A stretch of DNA of 64,000 bases. It comes from JAPHTQ01 sp050299175. GTDB lineage: Bacteria > Pseudomonadota > Gammaproteobacteria > Thiohalomonadales > Thiohalomonadaceae. The stretch covers positions 77,671 through 141,670 of the forward strand of contig JBNKVM010000067.1 of the NCBI GenBank assembly GCA_050299175.1, given 5' to 3'. Positions within the stretch are counted from its first letter, which is position 1. The number at the start of each line of letters is the position of its first letter. The position numbers and the translations under genes are program-made. This document shows positions 50,889 through 60,343 of this stretch, piece after piece. The notes beneath the pieces were generated by a model. It was not told where the DNA came from, ran no database searches, and saw only the letters and a list, made by a program, of their open reading frames with translations.

Positions 50889-50981
50889 CCTTATCTGGTT
50901 TCGATGACTCGTTCACGTCACTGGATTTCAGATGCTGGTCCATTGTGACGCGCCTGATAACACTGCTAGACGTTACTGCCT

Positions 50982-51400
50982 TCAAGCCCTCATAAATGAG
51001 TGAAAACCCGGTAATGGGAAGTGGGTGTTGAATGCAGGGTTCTTCTGTACGCGTCTCCATGCGGGCAGGGCCGCAGCAAGAACACGCTTTCCCTTTGCTG
51101 CGATATTGAGTTTGCATACACACTCATCATCACCCTGAACTATCGAGAGAAGACCGTCACGTTCCATCACGTCTGCAATGCGAGTCGGTGTAATTCGTTC
51201 CAACCCGAGAATGTCGGCCAGTTTCGACACGGGGAAGGCCAGGTCTGCACCAACGCCGCCAATACGGAAAACTGCGTCGCACAGAGTCCGTACGGTCTCA
51301 GCACCTTTTCGCACTTGCGTGTCTCTTCTATTCCTTTCAATGGAGCATCGACTATGCATTTAGATGAAGCAGCAGAGCCGGTATCACCGCTCTGCTTCAA
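50982..51400 (-). pseudogene. MarR-family regulator, frameshifted
   Basis: Two overlapping frames together make a MarR protein. The first (from a TTG at 51400) carries LRPYGLCATQFSVLAALVQ, the usual N-terminal helix region; the second continues with DLAFPVSKLADILGLERITP, the wing DGLLSIVQGDDECVCKLNIA and AKGKRVLAAALPAWRRVQ. The frame changes near 51240-51262. A single-base indel, real or from sequencing, explains it. It overlaps the end of the ABM gene. Confidence 0.7.
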
Positions 51401-51689
51401 CCTTGGCTACCCGAATTTTGTAGTGTTCATACCACGAGGATTTACCCAACGCCTGTGCAGCCATATGTTCTGCATTAGCCTTCCAGTTAGCGATGGTTTC
51501 AAGCGACGCCCAATACGAAACGGTAATACCAAAGCCGTCTGCATCGCGGGCGCTTTCCACCCCCAGAAAACCGGGCTGCTGTGAGGCAAGTTCTACCATC
51601 CTCTCGGCCATTTCACCATAGCCGTTATCTTCAAGCGTTCGAAGGGAAGAGAAGATAACTGCATAGTACGGGGGTTCTAGTGGCTTCAC
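51384..51689 (-). CDS. Antibiotic-biosynthesis-monooxygenase (ABM)-like protein
   Basis: A 101-residue ABM/dimeric alpha-beta barrel protein. From the GTG at 51689, which overlaps the phnA stop, it reads YYAVIFSSLRTLEDNGYGEM, then GFLGVESARDADGFGITVSY and WKANAEHMAAQALGKSSWYE, typical of the family. Such proteins often act on small aromatic compounds or haem, but many are uncharacterised. Confidence 0.85.
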   Translation of the reverse strand: MKPLEPPYYAVIFSSLRTLEDNGYGEMAERMVELASQQPGFLGVESARDADGFGITVSYWASLETIANWKANAEHMAAQALGKSSWYEHYKIRVAKVEAER

Positions 51690-52030
51690 GCTTTTTTCAC
51701 GAACTCCGATTTGAGCGCCATCGCACCGATGCCGTCGATCTTGCAATCAATATTGTGGTCGCTATCGACCAGCCGAATATTTTTAACTTTGGTCCCGACT
51801 TTGACAACAGATGATGAACCTTTAAGCTTCAGGTCCTTGATCACTACAACAGTATCACCATCATTCAGTACGGCACCATTAGCATCCTTCACAACAAGCT
51901 TGCCTTCAGCCGCTGCCGCCTCCATGTCACTCGCTGTCCACTCGTGGCCGCATTCAGGACAGACAAACATGTTGCCATCTTCGTAGGTATATTCGGAATT
52001 GCATTTCGGGCAGGGCGGCAAATTGCTCAT
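51686..52030 (-). CDS. phnA: PhnA / YjdM zinc-ribbon protein
   Basis: A 114-residue PhnA-family protein of unclear role (despite its name it is not the phosphonoacetate hydrolase). From the ATG at 52030 it starts MSNLPPCPKCNSEYTYEDGN with a second metal pair in CPECGHEW, then KDANGAVLNDGDTVVVIKDL and a beta-barrel domain ending MALKSEFVKKA. A start at 52105 would add 25 atypical residues. Confidence 0.92.
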   Translation of the reverse strand: MSNLPPCPKCNSEYTYEDGNMFVCPECGHEWTASDMEAAAAEGKLVVKDANGAVLNDGDTVVVIKDLKLKGSSSVVKVGTKVKNIRLVDSDHNIDCKIDGIGAMALKSEFVKKA

Positions 52031-52215
52031 AAGTAGCTCTCTTACGTTTAATGACTGGAAATATTCCGAACTTGTAAACAAACAAGTGGGAAACGCTCCA
52101 CCCATTATAAAGTTTTATTGGTCCGGGGTCAGGTTCTTCGGTATTACACGGCAGCATCACGGCCTACCGCCTGGAATTTCTATACAGGCAATTCGCTGGT
52201 TGTCTGGCTATGCTG

Positions 52216-52935
52216 TCACCTGCACCCGTACGGATTGTAGCCTCCTTCACACACTCCCTCCTTTTTTCCGCCTTTCTTTTCGAAGGTCATATGTACATTG
52301 GTATTGCTACAGTGACTCTGAGCACTTGACCTTGGCAGATATGCCCCGCCAGCTTCATACGGCATCAGGAAGCCTTTGAAGACAGTCCCCGCGTTGTTTG
52401 GTTCAGCGCTCAGGTAAAGCGTACCACGCGAGTTGATTACCTTTCTGTTGTCAGAATAATATATTGTTTCCACATATCCGTATTCATATGCCGGATAACC
52501 GCAATACGGTACAGGAACCGTACCTTTACGTAATGGGTCGGCAGTGATAACGGAAATCCCATCATTTAACAGCGGTTTGCTTAGTATATAACGTGGCTTG
52601 CCATTCTCTCCGTGCACATGCATGAAGCTGCCGATGACATTGTTTCCGGCATCATAGAGATTGCCATACTGGAGTGCCGTAGACTCTTTTTTGCAAACCT
52701 GCAAAAAACCACGTTGATTTGCGCACCATCTGGCAAACCCCATTTGCTGACCGTCCATCTGTCCCGGTGGAGTTCGGTCAAGTCGATTGCACGTATTGAT
52801 ATTCGCCTCATATACCCGCTTTACGTCCTGGCACATTTGCGATGCCGCATAACCTGCCTGTGAGTACAAACAGGCCAGAATTGTCGGTAAGGCCAGAAAA
52901 TAATGAGTGAATGATGTCCTGCTGACCAAGTACAT
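52216..52935 (-). CDS. Cys-rich secreted protein, hypothetical
   Basis: This 239-residue protein is not recognised. From the ATG at 52935 (GGAGGGAAC upstream) it has a signal peptide (about 1-30, ending SQAGYA). The mature part has eight or so cysteines, including MCQDVKRVYEANINTC near the start and CEGGYNPYGC at the end, consistent with disulfides in the periplasm or outside. It stands between phnA and a terminator in the accessory stretch. Confidence 0.7.
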   Translation of the reverse strand: MYLVSRTSFTHYFLALPTILACLYSQAGYAASQMCQDVKRVYEANINTCNRLDRTPPGQMDGQQMGFARWCANQRGFLQVCKKESTALQYGNLYDAGNNVIGSFMHVHGENGKPRYILSKPLLNDGISVITADPLRKGTVPVPYCGYPAYEYGYVETIYYSDNRKVINSRGTLYLSAEPNNAGTVFKGFLMPYEAGGAYLPRSSAQSHCSNTNVHMTFEKKGGKKEGVCEGGYNPYGCR

Positions 52936-52980
52936 GAGTGTTCCCTCCCTCAATACTGAAGCATGATTCGACACTGAAAC

Positions 52981-53013
52981 AAAAACGGCCACTTTTCAGG
53001 TGGCCGTTTTATT
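52981..53013. terminator. Intrinsic terminator after the nitrilase-family gene
   Basis: An 11-bp perfect stem, AAAACGGCCAC and GTGGCCGTTTT, with a 7-base loop and A/T tracts on both sides. It lies 43 bp beyond the minus-strand amidase gene, which it most likely terminates, and just upstream of the Cys-rich gene start. Confidence 0.85.
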
Positions 53014-53055
53014 CATCCTTTGCGTTATTTCGCGTCCTTGCGCTTAATGCTTTCT

Positions 53056-53883
53056 CTATCCCGGGAAGGAACAGGCTAGCTTGCGGTGTTCCAGTACGGG
53101 GAAGGTTCGGCGCAAGTCACGTAGTCGCCCGAGATCGATATCGGCGACGACAACACCCGAACCACGTGACAAGGTGTCGAGCACCATGCCCCAGGGATCG
53201 ACGATCATGCTGTGGCCGTAGGTCTCACGCTCGTTGGCATGATAACCGCCCTGGGCCGAGGCAATCATGTAACACATATTTTCGATGGAACGTGCACGTA
53301 CCAGTACATCCCAGTGCGCCTTGCCGGTAATGGCGGTGAAGGCGGATGGCATGGCGAATATCTCCACGCCCTCTTCGATCATGCGGCGGAACAGGCCAGG
53401 GAAACGCAGGTCGTAACAGACCGCGAGGCCCAGTTTGCCGAACGGGGTATCGACAACCACGATACCGTTACCCGGCTCGATGGTGGCCGACTCGTTGTAA
53501 CGTTCGTTGCTTTCGGTGATGCGTACGTCGAACAGGTGAATTTTGTCGTAGCGGGCGACGCGCTTGCCCTTGTCATCGAACAGCAGGCAGGCGGCGAAAA
53601 CATGCTCATCGTCACTGGCAGCGAGAGGAATGGTGCCACCCACCAGCCAGATGCCGTGGCGGGCGGCCTGCTCGGCGAGAAAGTCCTGCATCGGTCCCTT
53701 GCCGTCCTGCTCGCGGATTTTGACCTTGTCGCTTTCGCTCATGCCCATGATGGCGAAGTTTTCCGGTAATACCACCAGCTTGGCTCCTGCCTCCGCGGCC
53801 TGTTTGATCAGGCGGGCTGCTTCCAGCAGGTTGGCGTTAACATTCGGCCCGGAAGCCATCTGGATTGCGGCAACACGACTCAC
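53056..53883 (-). CDS. Carbon-nitrogen hydrolase of the NIT/amidase family
   Basis: A 275-residue nitrilase-superfamily amidase, probably of the deaminated-glutathione amidase (Nit1) branch. The catalytic Glu-Lys-Cys triad is seen in VVLPENFAIMG (Glu about 42), YDKIHLFDV (Lys about 112) and LAVCYDLRFPGLFR (Cys about 150). It sits downstream of yhdP and a small periplasmic protein. Confidence 0.92.
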   Translation of the reverse strand: MSRVAAIQMASGPNVNANLLEAARLIKQAAEAGAKLVVLPENFAIMGMSESDKVKIREQDGKGPMQDFLAEQAARHGIWLVGGTIPLAASDDEHVFAACLLFDDKGKRVARYDKIHLFDVRITESNERYNESATIEPGNGIVVVDTPFGKLGLAVCYDLRFPGLFRRMIEEGVEIFAMPSAFTAITGKAHWDVLVRARSIENMCYMIASAQGGYHANERETYGHSMIVDPWGMVLDTLSRGSGVVVADIDLGRLRDLRRTFPVLEHRKLACSFPG

Positions 53884-53917
53884 TCAGTTCTCTCCTGTTT
53901 CGGGCTGCTGCCCGTTT

Positions 53918-54247
53918 TTATTGACTTACGCGTATCTGGACCCGGTCGGCGGAACCGCTACCGGGCACTCGTTCAATGCGATTCGACCCTACCCCCAGGG
54001 CCACCAACCAGGCCTGCAACTCATCGGCCCATAACACGCCCTCGTCACCACCGGGATAGAGGATCTGCAATCGAGCCTCAGAGTCCTGCTGGAGCTGCTT
54101 GATGGCAGCGGTCAGTGCGGGTTGCCGCGCCAACCAGTCGCCGTGGCGCGGACGCGCCCACTCGGATGCGGAAATATCCCAGGATTGGCCTCCCTGGACC
54201 ACTAACGGGGCAAGCAACAGAAGCAGGGCACAGGTTCGTTTCAACAT
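53918..54247 (-). CDS. Small periplasmic protein, hypothetical
   Basis: A 109-residue protein with a Sec signal (MLKRTCALLLLLAPLVVQGG) and a short domain with LQILYPGGDEGVLWADELQA then WLVALGVGSNRIERVPGSGS. The pattern (a value scaled over an interval, then R-I-E-R-V-x-G) recalls OmpA-like folds, but I do not assign it. It sits between yhdP and the amidase gene in the same orientation. Confidence 0.75.
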   Translation of the reverse strand: MLKRTCALLLLLAPLVVQGGQSWDISASEWARPRHGDWLARQPALTAAIKQLQQDSEARLQILYPGGDEGVLWADELQAWLVALGVGSNRIERVPGSGSADRVQIRVSQ

Positions 54248-54290
54248 ACTGCGGAAATACTATCATTTACCGGAAGGAATGGAAGCGCGA

Positions 54291-57200
54291 TCAGTCGATG
54301 CCGGGTATCTTGTCCTCGGGTTCTTCAACCGGCTCCGGTTCCAGGCGGACAATCTCCGGTTTCTCCCAGGTACCGTGGATTTCGTAGCGGGTCATGGTCG
54401 CCTCGTCGATACCGCTCTTGAACAGCCCCTGAATCACCGCAAGCACAGCCGCCACCTGCGGTCCCCAGGCCAGTGCACCCGCGACGGAAACAGTACCTGC
54501 CACATTGGGCACTACGGAGACCAGTTGGTCGAAATCACGAGCCACCAGACCCGTACGACCAGTCACCAGAATATCGGCTGGCAGGGATTTCACCACCAGA
54601 TTGTCGGTGTGGGCATCCCCGTCTCTGATGCGGAAATCCCCCTTGATGCTGGTGAATTGCAACCCTTTGCCCGACATATCGCTAAAATCGAGGAACAGAC
54701 GCCGCGGCAATGCCTCCAGACTAAGCAGGCCAAGCAGTTTCCCGGCTCCCGGATCGACCTGCTCTATCTTACCCTCGGTAATATTGATCCGCCCTTTGGC
54801 GGCCATTGTACCAAGGGAGAAATCCAGCGGTGAGCCGCGCCATTCCACCTCACCACGGGCATCAGTCTTACCATCGGTAATCACCGATGCAAAACCGAGG
54901 TCACGGAACATCTTACCCAGGTTGTCGCTCTGCAGCGCCAGTTCCATGTGAGTTTTACCGTTGGGACGCCAATAGCCGTTACCCTGCAATTTAAAATTGG
55001 CAGCGTTAATCGCGAGCTTGTTGAACTTGACCCGTGTAGGGGTGGGCTCGATCTGTCCCGCGATACCGCCCAGGCGCAACGTGTCGTAGGCGAAATCGCG
55101 AATATCGAGACTAATGGGTGGCATGTGTGCCAGGGTGTCACTCTTTTCCGGTTCACCGTCCATGGATGCAAGGTGCAGGCGCTGCATGTGGATCTGCAGC
55201 GGCAGCTGCTTTCCTCCACCACCATCCTGCGGGAAGTAGTGGTTGACCACCTTGCGCCACTGTAACCAGTGCAGGTTATCCAGTTCGCCACCGATATTCA
55301 GCACATCCTTCTGCGGCAGACGTGCCGCCTCATCGCGGCCGAGCAGGACACTCATGCGTTGCAGTTTGCCGCTACCGATCTCCTGCTTCCACGCGGTATT
55401 GAAACGACCGCCATACTGCAATGAGTGAACACTGCGTTGCTTACCACCGAGACCAAGCGAGATGGTAAATGAGCTTTTCTCTTCGGCGGGTTTGCCCATC
55501 GGCTCGGGCAGATTGATCGCCACACCCTGCAGATCGGAGAAGATGTTCATCTGCACACCGCCCTCTGCCCCCGGGGTCAGGGTCATCAGGGCCTGCCAGT
55601 CGCTTTCCCCTTCCGCCATCTCCAGTAACGACAACTCCAGTTCTTCACGCACTGAGGCCACAGTCGCTCGGCCTTTGACCTTCACGAAGGTCGCACCACG
55701 CTGCTCGAAACGCTCACCCTCGGTATACACCGTCAGCTTGGCCGGGAAGCCGTACATCTCGGCGCTGATTTCATCTGCGCTGAAACTCTTCTCGGTGAAG
55801 AAAAGCTTGCCTTTGGTTTTGTGTAACTCAACACCCTTGGCAAAGTGCAGCAGATTATTCTTCAGTTCGACCTCGCCTTTAATCGCCAGGGGTTTCTTCG
55901 CTGCGATCCGATCCGACAACGGAATGCTTAGACTCAACTTGACCGGCGTATTGCCGCTACCTGAGAAACTCTGTAATCCAAGATCACGACTGAATGGCGC
56001 ATCGCGCAGAAAACGCAGGGTATCGTTGGCACTGGCATCGACAGAACCATCCACCGTCAACAATGGCTCACTGAATGCGGGAATACGAACTTTGGTGGCG
56101 CCGATACGGGAACCGTAAAACCGACCTTCGGCAATATTGACCGACATTCCACGACCACCGAATATCGCCTCACCACGCACCGCCTTGAGCATCGGCCAAC
56201 CTTCGTGATAGTCGAGGGTCACGTCATTGGCATCGAAGCGGATCTCAAAACGCCCCTGTTTTTCCTCTATCAATGAGTGTTCCAGCTTACCGTGGATCAA
56301 TAGCGAGCCATTGGTGACCAGACCGCCGAGAAAAGCGCGACTAAGCCAGCGCACACTCCCCTCGGACATGATCTTTACCGGCAGATAGGTGGCGGTTGCG
56401 CTGGCTCGCCCATCTTTGAAAGTCCCCACCATAGAGAGCAGCGGACTCTGTTTCGGCTGCAGCTGTAACGACATCCCCAACTGCATATGCAGATCGCTGT
56501 TATCGACAGTCAACTTGTCGGCCGCCACACGCCAACCGTTGTCACGCCTGGCGATTTTCAGCAGACCGCGAGTCTGCTGCAGAGGAAGGGGATTGACGAA
56601 CAGCTCTGGCATAGTCAGAACCAGATCGCTGGTGTTCAACTCGACCGAACCGTTTTCACCATCGTAACTGAGTCTTGCGGTCAGGCCCGTTACACCCGGC
56701 AACTTCTGCCACGGCGCGATGCGGAAATCGGCCACCGAAGCCACGGCACCGACCAACTCATCGTCACGGATATCGACGCGTAAGGCATCAACCCAGCCGC
56801 CGGGTATCATCTGTTGTAACTGCTGACGTTGTGCCTTCTTCAGTCCAGGAAGATAAGGGCTGAAATTCATCAACCGATCAATATCCAGGCTTTCGGCACG
56901 GACGCTGGCAAGCCCGTTAAGCTGCTCCACCTGTAGACGGAATGGCGTGGTGTGTTCTTCGCCGTTGCGGATCAGTGCATTCTGCACCAGCAATTGCCAG
57001 CCCTCGTCACCAGTCTTATAACGCCACTGCGCGGAGAGATTGGTAACAGGAAGTGTTTTGGCATCGCGTTGAATCTGCAATTCGGAGAGTGCCATCTCCC
57101 CTTCCACCGATTCGAGTAATCCGCTTTTCCAGCTGCTCCATAATTCCAGATCGACATTGCCGCGATGGAAACTGAGGCCTTCAAAGTCACGCCCTTCGAT

Positions 57201-57923
57201 CCATTGTGAGGGCTTGACCTGCGCGGCCTTGATGTAGAGATTACCGACCCAGTCGTTCTGGTTGAGCAGGTTGCCACGGATATCGAGCGCCAGGCGTAGC
57301 GTCTGGCCGATCTCCTCTGGCAGTTGCACGGAGGCATTGAGACGATGACGCTCAGTGACGTTCTGCAACTCAACCGAAACCCCTTCGAAAACGATATCGC
57401 GTTTTTCTTTATCGTCGCGCCAGATGATCCGGCTGCCTTCCAGCGACAGACGCGACTGACTGAGGAACCAGGCACCCAGGTCACCGCCACCTTCACCGCT
57501 CTTGGCTTTTTCCGACAGGGTGACCCCCTGCAAACGGAAGCCGCCATCCTCCTGATGAATGATGACGATGTTGGCGCCGTGAATGGTCAGGTCTAGGATC
57601 GGCTGCAGCTGACGCAGTGAGGAGATCGGGTCGAGGGCGATACCGATTTGATCGAAGTGGGCCAACTGTTCAAGGCTGCTGGATTCACGCAGGGCGACAT
57701 CTTCGAACAGCAGGGTCGGTTTGATCCCGAACAGGCGGGCATCCATATTGCGAATGGTGACCGGCTGTCCCAGATACTGACCCGCCATCTCTTCGACTTT
57801 TACCCGATACTCGGCAGCAGAACCGATCGCCAGACGCACGACAGTGACCAGTACAGCCAATAGCACCAATACGATTGCTATGCTGTACCAGGCAAAGATT
57901 CTCAGTCGTGAAGTGTGGCGCAT
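54291..57923 (-). CDS. yhdP: AsmA-like intermembrane protein YhdP
   Basis: A 1,210-residue protein of the TIGR02099/YhdP family, which spans the envelope and moves phospholipid to the outer membrane. One N-terminal helix (IAIVLVLLAVLVTVVRLAIG) anchors it; the rest is a long, repetitive beta-rich periplasmic rod. The C-terminal AsmA-like part includes LLGLLSLEALPRRLFLDFSD and DFRIRDGDAHTDNLVVKS. The gene order maf-rng-yhdP is the conserved gammaproteobacterial one. Confidence 0.95.
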   Translation of the reverse strand: MRHTSRLRIFAWYSIAIVLVLLAVLVTVVRLAIGSAAEYRVKVEEMAGQYLGQPVTIRNMDARLFGIKPTLLFEDVALRESSSLEQLAHFDQIGIALDPISSLRQLQPILDLTIHGANIVIIHQEDGGFRLQGVTLSEKAKSGEGGGDLGAWFLSQSRLSLEGSRIIWRDDKEKRDIVFEGVSVELQNVTERHRLNASVQLPEEIGQTLRLALDIRGNLLNQNDWVGNLYIKAAQVKPSQWIEGRDFEGLSFHRGNVDLELWSSWKSGLLESVEGEMALSELQIQRDAKTLPVTNLSAQWRYKTGDEGWQLLVQNALIRNGEEHTTPFRLQVEQLNGLASVRAESLDIDRLMNFSPYLPGLKKAQRQQLQQMIPGGWVDALRVDIRDDELVGAVASVADFRIAPWQKLPGVTGLTARLSYDGENGSVELNTSDLVLTMPELFVNPLPLQQTRGLLKIARRDNGWRVAADKLTVDNSDLHMQLGMSLQLQPKQSPLLSMVGTFKDGRASATATYLPVKIMSEGSVRWLSRAFLGGLVTNGSLLIHGKLEHSLIEEKQGRFEIRFDANDVTLDYHEGWPMLKAVRGEAIFGGRGMSVNIAEGRFYGSRIGATKVRIPAFSEPLLTVDGSVDASANDTLRFLRDAPFSRDLGLQSFSGSGNTPVKLSLSIPLSDRIAAKKPLAIKGEVELKNNLLHFAKGVELHKTKGKLFFTEKSFSADEISAEMYGFPAKLTVYTEGERFEQRGATFVKVKGRATVASVREELELSLLEMAEGESDWQALMTLTPGAEGGVQMNIFSDLQGVAINLPEPMGKPAEEKSSFTISLGLGGKQRSVHSLQYGGRFNTAWKQEIGSGKLQRMSVLLGRDEAARLPQKDVLNIGGELDNLHWLQWRKVVNHYFPQDGGGGKQLPLQIHMQRLHLASMDGEPEKSDTLAHMPPISLDIRDFAYDTLRLGGIAGQIEPTPTRVKFNKLAINAANFKLQGNGYWRPNGKTHMELALQSDNLGKMFRDLGFASVITDGKTDARGEVEWRGSPLDFSLGTMAAKGRINITEGKIEQVDPGAGKLLGLLSLEALPRRLFLDFSDMSGKGLQFTSIKGDFRIRDGDAHTDNLVVKSLPADILVTGRTGLVARDFDQLVSVVPNVAGTVSVAGALAWGPQVAAVLAVIQGLFKSGIDEATMTRYEIHGTWEKPEIVRLEPEPVEEPEDKIPGID

Positions 57924-58050
57924 CGGCGACCCGTCAATTCCAGTCCATCGTCAATGTGAATGATAGGTACAGCGCCATGGTGCTGCTGTGACCTTAACGG
58001 CACTCTAGGTACCGTGCCCCTTCCGCTCGCTATAAAATTATCGAAATTCG

Positions 58051-58172
58051 CTCAGGCGAGTGCGAGAGCAGGCAAAAGCGGACGAAAAAGCGCAGTTTAC
58101 GTGGAGAGTAAATGAGCATTTTGAGACCGCTTTTAACACCCTATCGTGCCGCCTGAATAGAATTTCAGAGCA
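58051..58172. repeat. MITE-like repeat, copy 3 (degenerate, 5' half missing)
   Basis: It shares the repeat core with copies 1 and 2 (GCGAGTGC, then GACGAAAAAGCGCAGTTTAC, then TAAATGAGCATTTTGAG), but the left half and left inverted repeat are not recognisable. The degenerate right end contains the rng stop codon itself, so the repeat runs into the coding end of rng. Confidence 0.75.
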
Positions 58173-59652
58173 GGACGACGTCGAATTGTTCCTGGGTGTA
58201 CAGCGACTCCACCTGGAACTTGATTGGACGCCCGATAAACTCCTCCAGTTCCGCAACGCTGGTCGACTCTTCGTCCAGAAGCATATCGACCACCTCCTGC
58301 GCCGCCAGCACCAGCATCGACTTGGCATCGAACTGGCGCGCTTCGCGCATGATTTCACGGTAAATCTCGAAACAGACAGTTTCGGGTGTTTTCAGGGTGC
58401 CGCGCCCGTTACAGGTAGGACAGGTCTCACAAAGCACATGTTCCAGACTCTCACGATTACGCTTGCGCGTCATCTGCACCAGGCCGAGAGCGGAGACCTC
58501 GCTGATATGGGTCTTGGCGTGATCGCGCTCCAGCGCTTTTTCCAGCGCACGCAGTACCTGACGACGATGCTCCACATCGTCCATATCAATGAAGTCGATA
58601 ATGATGATACCGCCGAGGTTACGCAGCCTTAGTTGGCGGGCGATGGCCTGGGCTGCTTCCAGGTTGGTCTTGAAGATGGTCTCTTCCAGATTGCGGTGGC
58701 CGACAAAGGCGCCTGTATTGACATCAATGGTGGTCATCGCCTCGGTCTGATCGATGATCAGATAACCGCCCGACTTGAGTTGTACCTTACGCTCCAGCGC
58801 CTTCTGGATCTCGTCATCAACACCGTAAAGATCGAAAATCGGCCGCTCCCCGGCGTAATGTTCGATGCGTCCTTCCAGCCCGGTAATGAACTTACCGGCA
58901 AATTTCTGCACCTTGAGGAAGGTCTCGCGAGAGTCGATGCGGATCTTCTCGATGTCGGTGTCGGCAAGATCGCGCATGGTGCGCATTACCAGCGGCATGT
59001 CCTCGTGGATCAGACACCCTTCGCTACTGTCGTGGTTTTTGATCTTCTCCTGGATCTCATCCCACATCTTGTAGAGAAACAGGACATCCTTCTCCAGCGC
59101 GTCACGGTTCACCCCTTCGGCCGCGGTACGCAGAATAAATCCGCCCTCGCGTCCTTCGGTGCACTCGCGCACGATCTCTTTTAGGCGCTCCCGCTCTTCT
59201 TCGTCTTCGATGCGCTGGGAAACGCCGATATGATTACTCGCTGGCATGTACACCAGAAAACGTGCCGGAATGGAGAGATGGGTGGTCAGACGGGCGCCCT
59301 TAGTACCGAGCGGGTCCTTGGTGACCTGGACGACGATCTCCTGTCCCTCGCGCAGCAGCGTGTTGATCTGCTCCACCGTACGATCATGGCCATTACCATT
59401 ACCGTTACCTTCGCCGTGGTCTTGGCCGTTCTGGATATCCGAGGCATGCAGGAAGGCGGTACGATCCAGCCCCACTTCGACAAAGGCAGCCTGCATGCCG
59501 GGCAGGACCCGACTGACCTTGCCGCGATAGATGTTGCCCACCAGACCGCGGCGACGGGTGCGCTCAATGTGCACCTCCTGCAAAACACCATTCTCGACGT
59601 AAGCCACCCGCGTCTCCTGCGGGGTGATGTTGATCAGCAGTTCTTCACTCAT
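58165..59652 (-). CDS. rng: Ribonuclease G
   Basis: RNase G processes 16S rRNA 5' ends and some mRNAs. The 495-residue product has an S1 domain (about 35-125), the RNase H-like and DNase I-like catalytic region with TIDVNTGAFVGHRNLEETIF and IIDFIDMDDVEHRRQVLRAL (Mg-binding Asp residues), and the Zn-link CETCPTCNGRGTLKT. It lacks the long RNase E tail. It follows maf and precedes yhdP on the same strand. Confidence 0.97.
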   Translation of the reverse strand: MSEELLINITPQETRVAYVENGVLQEVHIERTRRRGLVGNIYRGKVSRVLPGMQAAFVEVGLDRTAFLHASDIQNGQDHGEGNGNGNGHDRTVEQINTLLREGQEIVVQVTKDPLGTKGARLTTHLSIPARFLVYMPASNHIGVSQRIEDEEERERLKEIVRECTEGREGGFILRTAAEGVNRDALEKDVLFLYKMWDEIQEKIKNHDSSEGCLIHEDMPLVMRTMRDLADTDIEKIRIDSRETFLKVQKFAGKFITGLEGRIEHYAGERPIFDLYGVDDEIQKALERKVQLKSGGYLIIDQTEAMTTIDVNTGAFVGHRNLEETIFKTNLEAAQAIARQLRLRNLGGIIIIDFIDMDDVEHRRQVLRALEKALERDHAKTHISEVSALGLVQMTRKRNRESLEHVLCETCPTCNGRGTLKTPETVCFEIYREIMREARQFDAKSMLVLAAQEVVDMLLDEESTSVAELEEFIGRPIKFQVESLYTQEQFDVVLL

Positions 59653-59716
59653 TGTAATAATTCTCTTAAAGCAGGTAATAGATAACAGGCTGCGCGTTGC
59701 GACAGTCTGTTATCTG

Positions 59717-60313
59717 TTACCGCTTCAATACTGAAACGCCAAAATGCTCCAGCAGTTCCGCCGTTTCGAACAGCGGCAATCCCATAACGCCCGAGTAGCT
59801 CCCCTCCAGCCGCTCGATAAAGATCGCCGCCATCCCCTGAATCGCGTAGGCCCCGGCCTTGTCGGCAGGTTCGCCGCTGGCCCAGTAAGCCTCGGCTTCA
59901 TCAGGCTCAATGACACGAAATTGTACCGCACTCACGCTAAGACGGGTCTGCTCCTCGCCCGCGGCACCGACCAGCGCCACCGCGGTCATCACCTGATGCC
60001 GCTCACCGCCGAGGGCCAGCAACATCGCCAGGGCATCGTCGCGATCCGTCGGTTTGCCCAGCACCTTGCCATGGCTCACCACCACGGTGTCGGCCCCGAG
60101 CACGGGTGTCGAATCGGCGGCATCGAGTTCGGCCCGTCCGGCCCGCGCCTTTTCCAGCGCCAGTCGCAGCACCATCACCTCCGGCGCTTCCTCGGCACGC
60201 GCCTCCTCCGCCACATCCACTGGCAGCAGGCTGAAACGCACTCCGATCTGCTGCAACAGTTCGCACCTGCGGGGTGAGGCCGAGGCCAGCCAGATGTCAT
60301 GGGATTCAGTCAT
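59717..60313 (-). CDS. maf: Maf-family nucleoside triphosphate pyrophosphatase (YhdE type)
   Basis: A 198-residue Maf protein, which hydrolyses dTTP/UTP and modified nucleotides to monophosphates. The signature LASASPRRCELLQQIGV is at the start, followed by LGADTVVVSHGKVLGKPTDR and the late YAIQGMAAIFIERLEGSYSG. Maf lies directly upstream of rng, as in E. coli (yhdE-rng). Confidence 0.95.
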   Translation of the reverse strand: MTESHDIWLASASPRRCELLQQIGVRFSLLPVDVAEEARAEEAPEVMVLRLALEKARAGRAELDAADSTPVLGADTVVVSHGKVLGKPTDRDDALAMLLALGGERHQVMTAVALVGAAGEEQTRLSVSAVQFRVIEPDEAEAYWASGEPADKAGAYAIQGMAAIFIERLEGSYSGVMGLPLFETAELLEHFGVSVLKR

Positions 60314-60343
60314 AAACAGGCGCGTCCTTCGCGGTAGAGCTTG

